Shown: positions 1-11,165 of the stretch, piece after piece
Position numbering within the stretch: the stretch's first letter is position 1
Layout: every line of letters starts with the position of its first letter
NCBI RefSeq assembly: GCF_016920785.2
Contig: NW_024609835.1
Span: forward strand, 82,680,243-82,744,242
DNA: 64,000 nucleotides
Direction: 5' to 3'
Source: Ixodes scapularis
Lineage: Eukaryota > Arthropoda > Arachnida > Ixodida > Ixodidae
Translations under genes and position numbers: made by a program
The notes under the pieces: generated by a model
Told to the model about the DNA's origin: nothing
Database searches by the model: none
Seen by the model: only the letters and a program-made list of their open reading frames with translations

Positions 1-2540
1 TTTCTCGAAACAAGTTTGACCTCCTCATTGGCTCGTATGGTGACCTCCAAATAAACGTAGCCAATATTCTGTTCAACAGATTGACCGTTGTCCTTGAGCA
101 ATGAATAACCTGCAGAAGATACATCAGCTTTGACAACAGGAAAATGTTGCATACAGCAACTCTTCCAAAAGTAGATAGATATCTTAAACTCCACATATTG
201 GCTGCTGTTTTAACGTTTTTTGTTACTGTGTCGCACATAGGATTGGGATTGTCCATTGCGTTTAACGGGACTCCTAAGAGCTTTGGCTTCGTTGTAGACC
301 ATTGTATGTCCTCAAATGTAGATGGTGTCGATCCCCACTCCCCGCACCACGAGCCACAGGTTTTCTCCTTGTTTACTGACGCACCAGAAACGGCACAGTA
401 GTTAGAAACGCATAGCATCGCGTTTTTTATGGTGGGCTTGTTGGAACATACCAGCACAAGGTCGTCAGCATAGGCAAGAAGCTTGATTTCGCAGCTGTGA
501 AGGCGAAAACCTTGAACCTTGCTATGGTTTATGATGTATCTGCAGAGGGGCTCGAGATAGAAGTCAAAAAGAAGTGGTGACATAGGACATTTTTGTCTAA
601 CCGAGCGTTGTACTTGTATGGGTTTTGTAAGAGCTCCGTTAACAATCAATTTCGTTGAGATTCCAGTATAACAAAGTTTGGTTCCACGCATGACGTTTTC
701 TCCTACTTGCATATGTGTGAGCACATCGAAAAGAAACTAGTGTTGAACTTGATCGAAGGCTTTAGCCAGATCAAGTTGTAGAATAGCCACTGATTCTTGT
801 GTTCGCTGGCATATCTCTATTATGGACCGGACGATGTGGAGGTTCGTTTGTCTATTCCGCCCTTTGATGGAACACGTCTGATTGTCTCCAACCAAAAGCG
901 TTATCACGCTTTGTAAGCGTCCGGCGAGTACCCTTGCAAAAATTTTATAGTCGCCGTTTAGTAAGCTTATTGGTCGATAACCGTCTACTCGTTGACTCTT
1001 GTCTAGATCTCTAGCCTTCGGTATCAGTACTCTGTGTGCCTTTCGAAACGATGGAGGTAAGCATTCGTGTCGGTATGATTCCTCAAAAACGTTTAAGAGT
1101 ATGGGTGATAGTTTCTTGCTCTGTTTTTTGTAAAAACTGGCCGGTAAACCGTCTGGTCCTGGGGCCTTTCGAGACTTCATTTCTCTTATATTCAGTTCGA
1201 CTTCAACCACGTCAATAGGAGCATTTAGAATCTTAGTCATATCTGGTTCAAGTTTTGGTAGCTCTAATAAGAGGGAGTCTTTCATTTGGGTTGGTAGAGA
1301 ATGTTGTCTTGCAGCAAATAAATTCTCGTAGTGCGAAACAAAGGCATCTTCTATTTCCTTTTCATCGTTCAGTGCGCGACCATGTTCGTTTAATGTCATT
1401 ATCCGTTTCTTCTTGATATATTCTCTCTCCACGTTAAGGAATCTTTTTGTTGGTTGTTCTCCTTCTATTAATTGCAAAGTACGCGTTCTTACACCAGCAC
1501 GTTCATAGCGTATTTTATCGTGTTATTTAATTTCTGTTCTGATGTTCTTTACTTCATCCTTGTATTTTCCGGGCTCTTGGCACTCTAAACGGTACAGGTA
1601 AAGGATGTCATTGTTCAGACGCCTTTCTCTTATTTTTTCATAATACGCAACAATTGATGATATTTCTATTGCTATTTTTCTTATCTCCAATTTAAAAGAT
1701 TCCCATTTTTGACACCAGCCTTATTTGGTGCATTCAAGTATCTCTGGTGCTGATTCTACACCTTTTATAAAGTCGTCATCTTCAAGGAGCCTTTCGTTCA
1801 GTTTCCAAAGGGACCAAGGCGGCTGTTTTCTATTTCTCTGGGGGGTTTTTATACCTACACGCAGTTGCACCATGCAGTGATCAGAGAAGAATGCAGGGAT
1901 AACGTTGTAGTTACTTAGTGCAGTATTAACTGACCCAAATACATATATTCTATCTAAACGTGCATGGGAAGACCCTTGAAAGTGTGTAAAACAGACTGCG
2001 TGATCTGTTGCTGAATCTATCAGGTCGCAGTCTTGAACCAATGCTTTTAAGGCTTCAGCGCTTGGAGCTACAATGGTTAGGGATGGAACTCTATCTTTCT
2101 TATTAATTACACAATTGAAGTCCCCAAGCAGAATCACGTTAAATCTTGTGTTGGCGTGAATTCTAGCCAGGACAGAAAAGGCTTTCCCTTTGCGCTGCGT
2201 TATTGTGTGCATACACAACAATTATGCGCCAGGGCTCATCTTGCAAAATAATGTTAGCTACCATTAGACGACCACTGTCAACCCCTTTGAGAATACTACA
2301 CATTTTGTACTTTAGATCTTTCTTGAACAAAATTGTACACCCTGCAGAGTAGTCAACAGCAGGGCAGTGAAACAGATCGTAGGAATCCTTCCAGAAACTA
2401 CATCCCGAAAATAAGGTGTTTTGTTCGGATACTTTTGTTTCTTGCAGGGTCACAATGTCGCTGTCATATTTTTGTACAAAACGAAAAAGTTGGTATTGTT
2501 TTTTCCTCGAATTTATCCCTCGCACATTTATGGTGGAAAT
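1..2540 (-). pseudogene. LINE ORF2 (endonuclease + reverse transcriptase), partial and inactivated
   Basis: ORF2 nicks the target DNA and reverse transcribes the element's RNA. The APE endonuclease begins near 2540 with TINVRGINSRKKQ and LQETKV. After a frameshift between 2221 and 2163 it continues with GDFN, RLDRIY and SDH catalytic motifs (2200-1850). In the same frame follow a linker with stops at 1721 and near 1527, then RT motif A (LQLDLAKAFDQVQH, ~760). A stop at 737 is followed, still in frame, by the catalytic YADD box in LLAYADDLVLVC at about 475-445. The frame runs off the window start, so thumb and C-terminus are missing from view. Upstream neighbour is ORF1. Without the three stops and one frameshift this would be an ordinary L1/Tx1-type ORF2. 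Confidence 0.85.
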
Positions 2541-2982
2541 TGTGAAGGGACTTATCTCGGTGGTCGTGAGGGGATTCCTATAGATGCTTTGGGTGAAGTT
2601 CGGAAGCTGCCGGGGAGGTTGTTTTTCGGTCTTTGAATTTGGGTTTCACCCGCTGTTCTTTGGGTTCCAGCCGTATTTGAGGCTCGTTGGAGTCCAGCAG
2701 AATATTCATGGCTTCCGGTTCTCCCGTCTAATTCTCGCTGGTGTCAACCTTGTCTCTTTTGCAATGGTGTTCTTCCTTCTTGGTCTCTGCCACCTTCGTG
2801 TTTTGCAGGGATTGCTTTCGCAGCTCTTTCCCTTTGCTTGCAGTAGCTTCTCTTGGTTCTGGGTGCGGTGTTGGGGAGGTGCTTTCGTTGCACCTTTGTT
2901 TCTCTGTTGGGCTTTCGTTGAGGCTGCAAGGAGGGTCGTTGTTCTGGAATGCTGGGTCATCGCCCGTCTGCGTCCGTTCGAC

Positions 2983-3675
2983 TTACTCATTGAACATTTC
3001 CTCCACGTCCATGATATGTTCGCTATGATCAGCGTCCGGTGTTGCGTTTCCTTGGAGCTTTGAGGCGTACGTCACTACACATTCGTCATTTGTGTGACCA
3101 AATCTCCAGCACTGCGTGCAGCGAGGAGTGCAACATTGCCGGCGGATGTGCCCGATTCCTTTGCACCTCAGGCAGAGCGGTGGTCTTCCAGGGATGATGA
3201 CGAGCGTATTGGACCCGTACACGTTCAAGAGGTGTGGGATCTTGTCCACCGTGAGGTCCTGCTTCAGGACGAGGGTCACTTCTCGGGTTGTTGTTTGGAG
3301 ATCCTCGAGTCCTGAAAATCTCCACGTTTCTCTTCTCATGTCCTTGACTGTCCCGAACGGCTCTAGAACCTACCTCACTTCGAAGTCTGGCATAGGAATG
3401 GGCAGCCATAAAAGCTTCATCTTGGTCTCTTCTTTTCATGGATCGATTATTATGCACTTTTTTCCTTTGATAATGAACTCTTCGTAACCTTTGATCTTGA
3501 GCTTTGCTGCAGCATTTCCGAAGGTCACCATCCATATGTGGCTCTTTTGATACTGGCCTAAGCCCAGGACGTCCTTCCGATCAACGATGGAAAATATTGC
3601 GTCCTTAAAGTCGCTTGCCTTGTACGGCCTTCCGGTGATGTCAGCATGTAAGAATAGTGAGTTGGTGGCGAGCAT
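2983..3675 (-). pseudogene. LINE ORF1 (gag-like, two CCHC zinc knuckles), frameshifted
   Basis: ORF1 proteins of this kind bind the element's RNA and act as nucleic-acid chaperones in the retrotransposition particle. The first ATG is at 3675. Coding capacity is spread over three frames (3675-3436, 3535-3086, 3339-2983), so at least two frameshifts are present. The N-terminal part has an RRM-like stretch (HIWMVTFGNAAAKLKI). Near the C-terminus two CX2CX4HX4C knuckles are visible, CLRCKGIGHIRRQC and CTQCWRFGHTNDEC. It lies directly upstream of ORF2, as in intact LINEs. An unrelated zinc-knuckle protein is possible but the position makes LINE ORF1 by far the best reading. Confidence 0.8.
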
Positions 3676-3741
3676 ACCTTGCGGTAGTCTTGGAAGTATA
3701 ACCTTGTAGTCTGAAGATTCCGATGTCGTCTTGTAACCAGT

Positions 3742-3847
3742 ATATACAGCGCCAAAAAACGACAGGACAAAGACGAGAGTAAACAGGACGTGGCGCCTCG
3801 TCCTGTTTACTCTCGTCTTTGTCCTGTCGTTTTTTGGCGCTGTATAT
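3742..3847. repeat. Perfect foldback, 49-bp arms, 8-nt loop
   Basis: Arms 3742-3790 and 3799-3847 are exact reverse complements (49/49) around the loop TGGCGCCT. The arm contains GGACAAAGACGAGAGTAAAC. It abuts the 5' end of the LINE. Similar purine-rich GGACA motifs recur in other hairpins of this window and in the Penelope leader, so it may be the end of another Penelope family. Confidence 0.9.
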
Positions 3848-5252
3848 GCCGATCATGAACCAACTAGCCCAAATTTCTACTTTGTCGTCTTGTAAACCCG
3901 GCCATCAAATGCCGTCGTACTGCTCCCGATGGAGCTCATCTTTCCACTCGTAGGTTACTTGGCCACATTGCCGTGCCGTTTAGGCGAACAAGGTAACCCG
4001 GGCGGGCCCCGGGCCCCTGTTATTGAAATAAATCGCAGACAGGAAGAAAAGGGCTTCTACTCACAATCACTTCTTCCTCCCTCCCGACCATAGCAGCAGG
4101 CGCAACGCCGGCGGAGGTAGATAAATATACTGCTACCGCTTTTATCTCCTGTGGTTTCTTTTTTACTTTGGCTCCTACTTACCCTCCCTGGCCGTAACTT
4201 TACCTGCCGCTCCTACAGTATAAAGGGGCGGTCAATTGGATTCCAGATGAAAGTCCCTGCAATCAGTTTCTGCGAGCGAAATTAGGCTTTTGTGCTTGAA
4301 GCGATGCGGATCACTCCGCCATAAGGCAGGGACGCTAGGTACGTCCTTGTCCCCATGGAGCTGGTCACGTGACGTAAAAATCCCTCTTGGCCGCATCCGC
4401 GACCGCAGTCGCAAGATGAGCAAACCGGCCCAGGTCGCAAGCTTACTAGTAGCCCTTCCCTTGGCAAATAGCACGCGCTCGCCGGGGGGATTCTTGTGCC
4501 GCTGGTAAATCTGGAGCCGGTAGACCGCTCGGCGAGCGGCCGTGTTTTCATACCACGCCATTCGTAGCGGGAGCTCGCGCTGCCACTTCGATGCATGCTC
4601 TGAAGCGGGCGCCCGTAGCAGTACAGAGCCTCTGAAAACGATCTACTAAAACTCTAGCTCCAACCAATCCGTGGGAAAGTGGCGGAGCGCATCAAGCAAG
4701 CCACAGAAGTCCTCTGCCTTTTTCGGAGTAGTTTATTCGGAAATCACTCGCAACATTTCAGTTTCAATGTTTGTGTTGGCGATGTTGCGGCAGTCACGAA
4801 ACTGATTGTGCCAGAGCCACTTCGCAATAGAAAGTTACGTGGACATCTGAGGGATGCGGTACTGTTACAATTCCCGTTACGAGCATCAAAAGTTGGCGAT
4901 GCGATACGACGCGGTGCCGTCGCACAACCACGAAGACGAGTCCAAGTGCGAAATAAGCGCTCGCGATTTGCCAGGGAAAGGGGCTAAAGGTTAGAGCATA
5001 GCTTAGCAAGCTTACGGCAACAGTGACACTTCGTTTTGAACAAAGAAAGAGTTGTGCTCACCGGCCGTTTGAAGTTTTCGTAGCCCTCTCGCTGCCAGCC
5101 AACGGTCAATGACTAGACGCGGCGTCTCCTAGACACCGTTTGGCACTCTTGAAGAAGGTACTAGTAAGAAACGCCTATAATTAAGGTTCTTAAAAGTAAA
5201 AAATAAGCGGCGAACGCCGGCACAACAAGGCGATGATACCCGACGACACGAC
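3848..5252. other. No gene recognised (1.4 kb)
   Basis: Short overlapping open frames on both strands lack codon structure or a recognisable domain. A TATA-like string (AGTATAAAGGGG) sits at about 4219, but nothing downstream looks coding. Confidence 0.5.
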
Positions 5253-5412
5253 TCGGCTGCGTATTTTCGGCACCGATTTGGAAAACAGGGGGCGTGGCCA
5301 GTGACGTCACGGACATCAAAATAACGTTATTTCGGGATTGTTTTGTTATTTTCACGTCCGTGACGTAAAAATGGTTTATATTGTTGTTACTTTGGAAAAA
5401 AAATGGCGCGCT
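5253..5412. repeat. Dispersed foldback repeat with CRE palindrome, copy 1
   Basis: The stretch with GACTCGGCTGCGTATTTTCG, GGGGGCGTGGCC and TGACGTCACGGAC reappears inverted at about 47690-47830. Here the inner palindrome is partly decayed, while in the second copy it is a perfect 21-bp hairpin. No transposase or target duplication could be assigned. Confidence 0.75.
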
Positions 5413-6792
5413 TTGCAACTTTTTACACCGGCGGCTAAAGAGAACATCGGCGCGCACTTTATGAGATGATTATCGAAATAGACGCGGTCTCCTTAGTCCT
5501 GTGTTCAACACCCAGAGGAACATTGTGCCTTGCGAGCCGTCGTCGAACGAAAGGTGAGTGGTTTTCGTTTTCCTGTTATGTGATCTCTTCGTTCCACGGC
5601 GTCCGGGCTGTTTCTTCGTTTCAAATCTATTTGGCGCCGCTGCCTACATTGTTTGAGCCTGCGCTCACGATTAAAACACGCATCGCAGAAAGGTGAAAGC
5701 CCGCCGAAGGACCAGCTGGCTGACCTTGCGAGCTAAACCTAATTCAACAAAACCATTTGATCCGACAGAATGATGTGCTTGATCTTACATCCCATGTCAA
5801 AAAAGAACTGCGCTGTCTATCTTCGTCCCTACGTGTTTTATTCTTTCGTGTTTTTCAAATCTTTAACAACCCACGTCCGATCGAATGCCCCGATCGCAAC
5901 AAATAGTTGGTCGTGCTTTGATGGCCCTAATCATCAGCCGGTAAGAAAGTAACGTCATATTCTGAAACTGTTAAAATTCTATCTACACCTCTAGTTTCAC
6001 ATTCTGGTGCACTTGCAGCTTCCTGCACCCCTGGAGGTTTCCTGCGATCGTACCCTGTATATCATGGATTTCTCGCCGTACGAGAGTGCTCTCAAAGGCG
6101 TGGGTTGTTTGCAGAAAAGGCACAGGCCCGAGCACATGACAGTGAAAAGCGCCCTTTTTGCACGAGCACCCGTGCAAAAAGACCATTCCGTAGAGCTACG
6201 CCTTCGCACGCGTGCCTTTGATGCACACAACTTTTTAATAACCGAGCCGTTCTCGTATTTTTATTTTTTTTATTTTATTATTGTTTTTTTTTTGCATATG
6301 ACTGTGAAAGAAGTGTCGTTGTTTTCTTCTAAAAAAAACTCAGACGCGAGACTACAGCAATCAGATAGGAGTCTGCACATTCACACCTTTTTCGCCCTTT
6401 GCGACAGGTTATAGCTGGTCGCGATTCATCAGCAGCATTTATTTTGAAGCTGATGGGTACCACAAGGAGTGAAAGGGGTGACTTGCAGCTTTTCCAAGGC
6501 AGCAGCAAGGCACTACAAGCCTTCGCAGCAACTGGTTAGTCAGTGCCGCTCTGTTCTGAACAGCACTGCGTGCCATGCAGAGGGTTTGTGCAAGCTCTCT
6601 GGGTGGCGACGCTAGCCATGGTAAGTGCATTCTATGCAGCTTTCTTTTAGGGATATATGTGGCTTGCAGGCCATGTCGTTCATGTGCCACCCTAGGGACA
6701 GCAGTGCCAGGGATAAGGCTGGGGTGGTGGTAATCACCACTGCACTGTGTTTTCGTTCAATAACTACTGACAAGGAACAAAGTACTTCCAAG
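5413..6792. other. No gene recognised (1.4 kb)
   Basis: AT-rich intergenic or intronic sequence with T/A homopolymers near 6265-6300. The longest frame (6007-6414, +) has no recognisable domain and ends in low-complexity sequence. Confidence 0.5.
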
Positions 6793-6963
6793 CAGGGGCG
6801 GATGCAGGAATTTGCTGAGGGGGGGGGGGGTCAGGTGTTGGTCAGCGTACCATATGTTTAGGAACCCCTTCCCCCTCTCCTTCCTTTGACGCCCTAAATT
6901 TTACACATGCAGAAATCAAGAGTCAAGAGGGGGGTCAGGAACCCCCCTCTTAATCCGCCCCTG
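6793..6963. mobile_element. hAT-type MITE (CAGGGGCGGAT family) with 8-bp TSD
   Basis: A 171-bp element starting CAGGGGCGGAT and ending ATCCGCCCCTG, flanked on both sides by CTTCCAAG (6785-6792 and 6964-6971). The exact 8-bp target duplication and the YARNG-type termini are hallmarks of hAT transposons. The interior holds a G11 run and a CCCCCC stretch. It is non-autonomous; a diverged relative lies at 59863-60054. Confidence 0.93.
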
Positions 6964-6971
6964 CTTCCAAG

Positions 6972-7487
6972 AGATTCTCGGTTGTGCTTTGATGAACTCC
7001 AGCTCGCTTATGAACAGGTGGATGGCGCAGGTGGCTTTTCCTAATGGACATGATGTCCGTGTTAACAATGCAACCAGACGTCCTTTTAGTTTGTGGCGTT
7101 TTTTCCGTTGCGGGTGACTAGCATTGCAGTAGAGAAGTATGCAAAATAGTGTAATGTTTGCATTAGTTACCTAAATTAGTGGCGGGAATAACTGACCTAC
7201 ATTTCCACCGACTGCATTTCTCAGAGGAATAGCCTGGACTAGATAGCTCGCTGCACTATGTCCTTCCTCCTTAGCCTGTACAACTCGGCGTCTTCCCCTG
7301 ATTGTCTTATGAGGCTGCTTCTGTGTTTGCCTAGGCACTCAGTTGAAATAGTGAAAGCTGTCTGCATTGCACATAATCGCCATGAAAGCCAGTGTGAACG
7401 TAGCTGGGGTAGCCCCCAATATGGCTTCTCTAGCTCGACACAAGTAACGTTCCTACCACTGTCTTGTTCCCAGAAAAGATGACCTGC
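6972..7487. other. No gene recognised
   Basis: Between the MITE and the TTAA element only short, unconvincing open frames occur. Confidence 0.5.
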
Positions 7488-7683
7488 TTAAAGGGGTACT
7501 CCAGCGATTTTCTGAGCAATTCCACCTAACTATATTTTTGAAATCGCCATCTTCTACTCTTTCCGATATGCTATTTACTATCGAGAAATTCAGAATAGTT
7601 ATCGTGAAATCAGCAAATGAAAATGACGCCAAAAACCTAGATTCCAATATACTTGCGCTTTTCAATGCCGTGAGGTCACGACA

Positions 7684-7775
7684 TGCACGTAGCCAGGATT
7701 TCGCTTCAGGTGGGCGCCCGCCTATGACAAAGTGCTGTATGTGGAAGGGGGGGGGGGGGAGAGGAGGTCCCAGCA
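7684..7775 (+). repeat. Fragment of poly-G hAT-like repeat (GCACGTAGCCAGGATTT), copy 1
   Basis: TGCACGTAGCCAGGATTTCG followed by a segment with GACAAAGTGCTGT and a G-run matches the piece at 34362-34445. Only the left part is present in both; no right terminus or target duplication is seen. Confidence 0.65.
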
Positions 7776-7946
7776 AACTGAAAGATTTCGATGTGAGAAT
7801 GGGAAGAAACTAGATGAGTTTCGTACCGGCACGCGTTTGTGTGACCACTACTGCGTGATGCACGATAAAAACTACTGCACTGGCTAAATTTCTCATCTAC
7901 AGCTAAGAGACCATTTACCCGTTGAGGTGCATCTCCATCAAGGCTG

Positions 7947-8180
7947 TTTACACCAACTCATGTTTACAAGCAAACCGGAGTGCCCGGAGCGCCCCTAGCG
8001 GACGCCACCGGCGCGGCGCATGCGCGATGGGGGTGTGGGCAAAAAGCTCGCCGTCGCCCATAAACAAACCATTCAAATGCGATGTTGTCGGCGCCGGTGT
8101 GATTCCCCGCGCTCTTTTTCGCGTTGGAATTGTTGATTCTACGACCTCCTAACGATATCTGACTACTTGAGCAGCGTCAG
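7947..8180 (+). repeat. Internal module shared by two TTAA elements, copy 1
   Basis: From ACACCAACTCATGTTTA to ACTACTTGAGCAGC this segment matches 18398-18615 at high identity in the same orientation. It contains GCGCATGCGC (8016-8025), an NRF1-type palindrome, and CCATAAACAAAC. It lies 455 bp inside the first element and 1453 bp inside the second, so both derive from one family. A promoter or first-exon role is possible but unproven. Confidence 0.8.
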
Positions 8181-8327
8181 CGAAATTAACGAGGCTCATT
8201 ACACCGCAAAACTTCGCGTGAATTATCTGACATGTGGCGATTCATTCCGCTTGGACGCCGCAGAACGTACTGTCGTGAGCAAAAGTCCGGATAACACGGG
8301 AGTGCCGACCGAATCTTTAGACCGAAT

Positions 8328-8555
8328 TAAAGCCCCTTGATAAAGGCGTTTTTTACAAGTACCGCCAACCATTGTTGTGGAAATGCGCGAGACACGTGCA
8401 ACGAGCGGGTGCTTCGCCGCCATTCGCTTCCTAGGGCCGCTCATTTCAGTGCTGCGCCGCCATTTGCTTCCAAGGGCCGCTCGAGACACGGGCCACGTGC
8501 GCTCGCGCGTTTGACGCTACTTGCAAGACAAACACAAACATATGGAGGGGCTTTA
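8328..8555. mobile_element. MITE A (TAAAGCCCCT termini), TSD GACCGAAT
   Basis: A 228-bp element with ends TAAAGCCCCT and AGGGGCTTTA, flanked by GACCGAAT (8320-8327, 8556-8563). Its ends fit the hAT terminal consensus YARNG. The five bases CTTTA between the two leftmost GACCGAAT copies match its right end and may be an excision footprint. Confidence 0.88.
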
Positions 8556-8563
8556 GACCGAAT

Positions 8564-8822
8564 TAGGGTGCCTACATGTCTGTCTGTCTCAGGGTGAAGA
8601 CATCCATTGTTGCCCCGATAGTGTCAGCGCGTGACGGTCTCGCGCACTCCGTGCGTGACTTGGGAGGTAGAATGGCGTCTATGCATTAGCCAGAGCTACG
8701 CGCTCGAGCTGAGTGGCACCAGACTGCGCGCGCTTCAAAGTGCATAAAAAAACGATTGGGCGGAAAAATGGCTGAGATGTCACCACTCAAGCAAAAGCGC
8801 GCGTGTGTATGAAGGCACTCTA
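8564..8822. mobile_element. MITE C, copy 1 (TAGGGTGCC termini), TSD GACCGAAT
   Basis: A 259-bp element starting TAGGGTGCCTACAT and ending GAAGGCACTCTA, with GACCGAAT on both sides. A second copy of the same length sits at 10907-11165 with a different target duplication, which proves the borders. Confidence 0.92.
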
Positions 8823-8830
8823 GACCGAAT

Positions 8831-9092
8831 CAGAGCCGTTTATACTGAGAGAGTTTGGCCTTCTTAAGGAGATTTTGACAGTCTGACAACCACAGCAGCG
8901 TAGTCTGACAACCGGGGGATGACTACTTCCGTCCGCCATATTGTGGCTCTGACTCATAGGAACTCTACGCGATTTCTCAGGAATGAACAAGACAAAGAAG
9001 TAACGCCATATTGTGTTATCGCGAAATCCGCTTGTTCTAGCGGCCAACAAGCTCCGCCCATCGGCCAAACTCTCACAGTATAAACGGCTCTG
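8831..9092. mobile_element. MITE B (CAGAGCCGTTTATA termini), TSD GACCGAAT
   Basis: A 262-bp element with ~30-bp TIRs (CAGAGCCGTTTATACTG...; mirrored at 9063-9092), flanked by GACCGAAT at 8823-8830 and 9093-9100. The 8-bp duplication and CAGAG end indicate a hAT-type non-autonomous element. Confidence 0.93.
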
Positions 9093-9701
9093 GACCGAAT
9101 TGCATCGCCGCGCTCCCTGACGGCGCAGCGCCTGGTGCCGAGACCCGCGCAATGCGCACGCGCGTCCTTTTTTATCTGCTGGCCCACTCGTTCGCTCGCT
9201 TCAACGCGATGCGCTCCTGGGCGATTAAATGGGCGCCAGGTGCCGCCCCGGGAACCAAGATTCCGAGAGCCTCGCTCACCGCTCAGGACGAGCTCGCGTG
9301 ATCCGCGGCACGCGCCGTTCGCGCATATCTTTCCCGCGACTCAGCGACGCGTTAAAAACTGTCGGTTATGTTGATGCAGCCGCAGTGAATTGTAGAACTT
9401 GTATTCGCGTACTCGAGGCAGCCTTGGGCTTCCTTCCAAGTGATCATGCACGCGCGGTAAAGTGGTGAATGACGAGCAAAAAGAAAACGCCAATTAAGAA
9501 AAAAATATTTTTTCAACCCCCCTCCCAAGAAAAAACAAGAAACAAAACGGAAGGAAAAAGAGCCGCTGGTTCAGTTTAAGTGGCTTGTAATTTTTATATT
9601 GTTGATAGCATCAGAAAGAATCCAAAAAGCATCACTTTCCTGCAAAATGTTGCAATTCTGTTGTGTAATCGCAAAGCAGAAATGGAAATATTTCCCCCTC
9701 T

Positions 9702-9820
9702 GTTTAGAAAGAGTTATATACGTAAAAACAGGGGACGGGACAACACATCTTTCATTTTGAGGAAAGATGAAAGATGTGTTGTCCCGTCCCCTGTTTTTAC
9801 GTATATAACTCTTTCTAAAC
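9702..9820. repeat. Perfect foldback, 54-bp arms, 11-nt loop
   Basis: Arms 9702-9755 and 9767-9820 are exact reverse complements (54/54). The arm includes GGGGACGGGACAACACATC, resembling the purine-rich motif of the other hairpins and of the Penelope leader. It sits inside element D. Confidence 0.92.
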
Positions 9821-10798
9821 CTACATCATTACCAACGCGCTCACTAAGAAGTTTCCTCCTCTGCACCCGTGCGCGGCGGCCATGGGAAACGCGCCGTGAC
9901 GGTGACGCGGGGATCGCTGCAGCTCAACGCCACACGAAGAGCAGTAGAGAGAGAAAAAGTAAACATCCTTGGGGAGAGCGCACGGAAACCGGTGCATCTT
10001 CACGTCGACGTCACTGAGCACGTCATTCGGAGAGTTGAGGGGTGCCGGAAACTTGAATCTTTGCTATTGTTTAAAATTATAATTAGGGTACACAGACTAA
10101 ATCGCGTTTCTGTTCTTTTTTTTAGAAGTGTCGGAGAACAACTCCTATAAATATTTGGCCATTGTCCGGAAATCGTTGCATAGCGGCTTTATTTTATGAC
10201 TTCCGGTACAAGTTGTGAAGGTCAACGTGAACGACAGCCACAAATCCAGAGGCGCGACATGTGCAGGGTTTCGGTACAGTGGCTGTAGTTTCGGTTTCGT
10301 CTTTCTTTTCGCTCAGGATGACTTAAAAGTGAGCGACGCGACTGTGGCTCGAGCGAGAGATGGAAAAAGAAGAAAAAGAAAGAAAGGGGTACGCGCGAGG
10401 GCCGAGAGGAACGCCGGTCGGGTCACCTTTCGATCTGTACTGTAAACAGACGTTTCTTTTTATTTCTCTCTCACTGATGGAGTACTGTCAGTCATTTTTA
10501 TGACGATCAACATCCGCAGACCATCGACGTTCCCAGCCATCGGGTCCCTGACGCAATCGTAAGGAAAGGACGAACCTTCACTCAAGTCATCACAGCTGAT
10601 GTCAAACTGAACATTTTAAGGTCACTTCGCGAACAACCATGCTGAGAATGTGTGGCCAGTAACATGTTTTTTTTCCTCCTTGTTTTCTTGACCTCTTGAC
10701 TTTTTACAACGCGTGCATAATAAATTGAGCAGCAGCTCTTTGCATTGTAGCTGGAGCAAATATAGGGGGAAGCTTAAAAATAACGAATGGAGGGATGC
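9821..10798. other. Interior of element D, no gene recognised
   Basis: Mixed-composition sequence with a purine-rich patch near 10350-10390. No frame has a recognisable domain. Confidence 0.5.
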
Positions 10799-10906
10799 GA
10801 CAGTTTTTAACGCGTCGCCGAGTCGCGTGAAAGATATGCGCGAACGGCGCATGCCGCGGATCACGTGAGCTCGTCCCGAGCGGTGAGCGAGGCACTCGGA
10901 ATCTTT

Positions 10907-11165
10907 TAGAGTGCCTTCATACACACGCGCGCTTTTGCTTGAGTGGTGACATCTCAGCCATTTTCACGCCCAATCGTTTTTTTATGCATTTTGAAGTGCG
11001 CGCAATACGGTGTCCCTCAGCTCGAGCGCGTAGCTTTGGCTGATGCATAGGCGCCATTTTACCGCCCAAGTCACGCACCGAGTGCGCGAGAGCGTTACGC
11101 GCTGGCACATTCAGGGCAACAATGGATGTCTTCACCCTGAGACAGACAGACATGTAGGCACCCTA
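10907..11165. mobile_element. MITE C, copy 2, TSD GGAATCTTT
   Basis: The inverse-oriented copy of MITE C (259 bp), flanked by GGAATCTTT at 10898-10906 and 11166-11174. The 9-bp direct repeat and the uninterrupted homologous site in the other arm (9257-9264) show a true insertion. Target duplication of 8-9 bp fits hAT or Mutator-like elements. Confidence 0.92.

Larger units (their letters stand above)
1..3741 (-). mobile_element. LINE (non-LTR retrotransposon), L1/Tx1-like, degenerate
   Basis: A minus-strand element with the order ORF1 (zinc-knuckle protein), APE-type endonuclease, then reverse transcriptase. The 3' end lies beyond the left edge of the window. Both ORFs are broken by stops and frameshifts, so this copy is dead. 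The RT phrase GYRPISLLNGDYKIFARVLA is typical of the L1/Tx1 side of the LINE tree; this clade placement is from memory and not phylogenetic. The 5' end is taken as the start of the foldback at 3742. Confidence 0.85.

Noticed and set aside
3742..3847. Rho-independent terminator or attenuator
   Set aside because: The sequence is eukaryotic and the hairpin is part of a wider foldback family.
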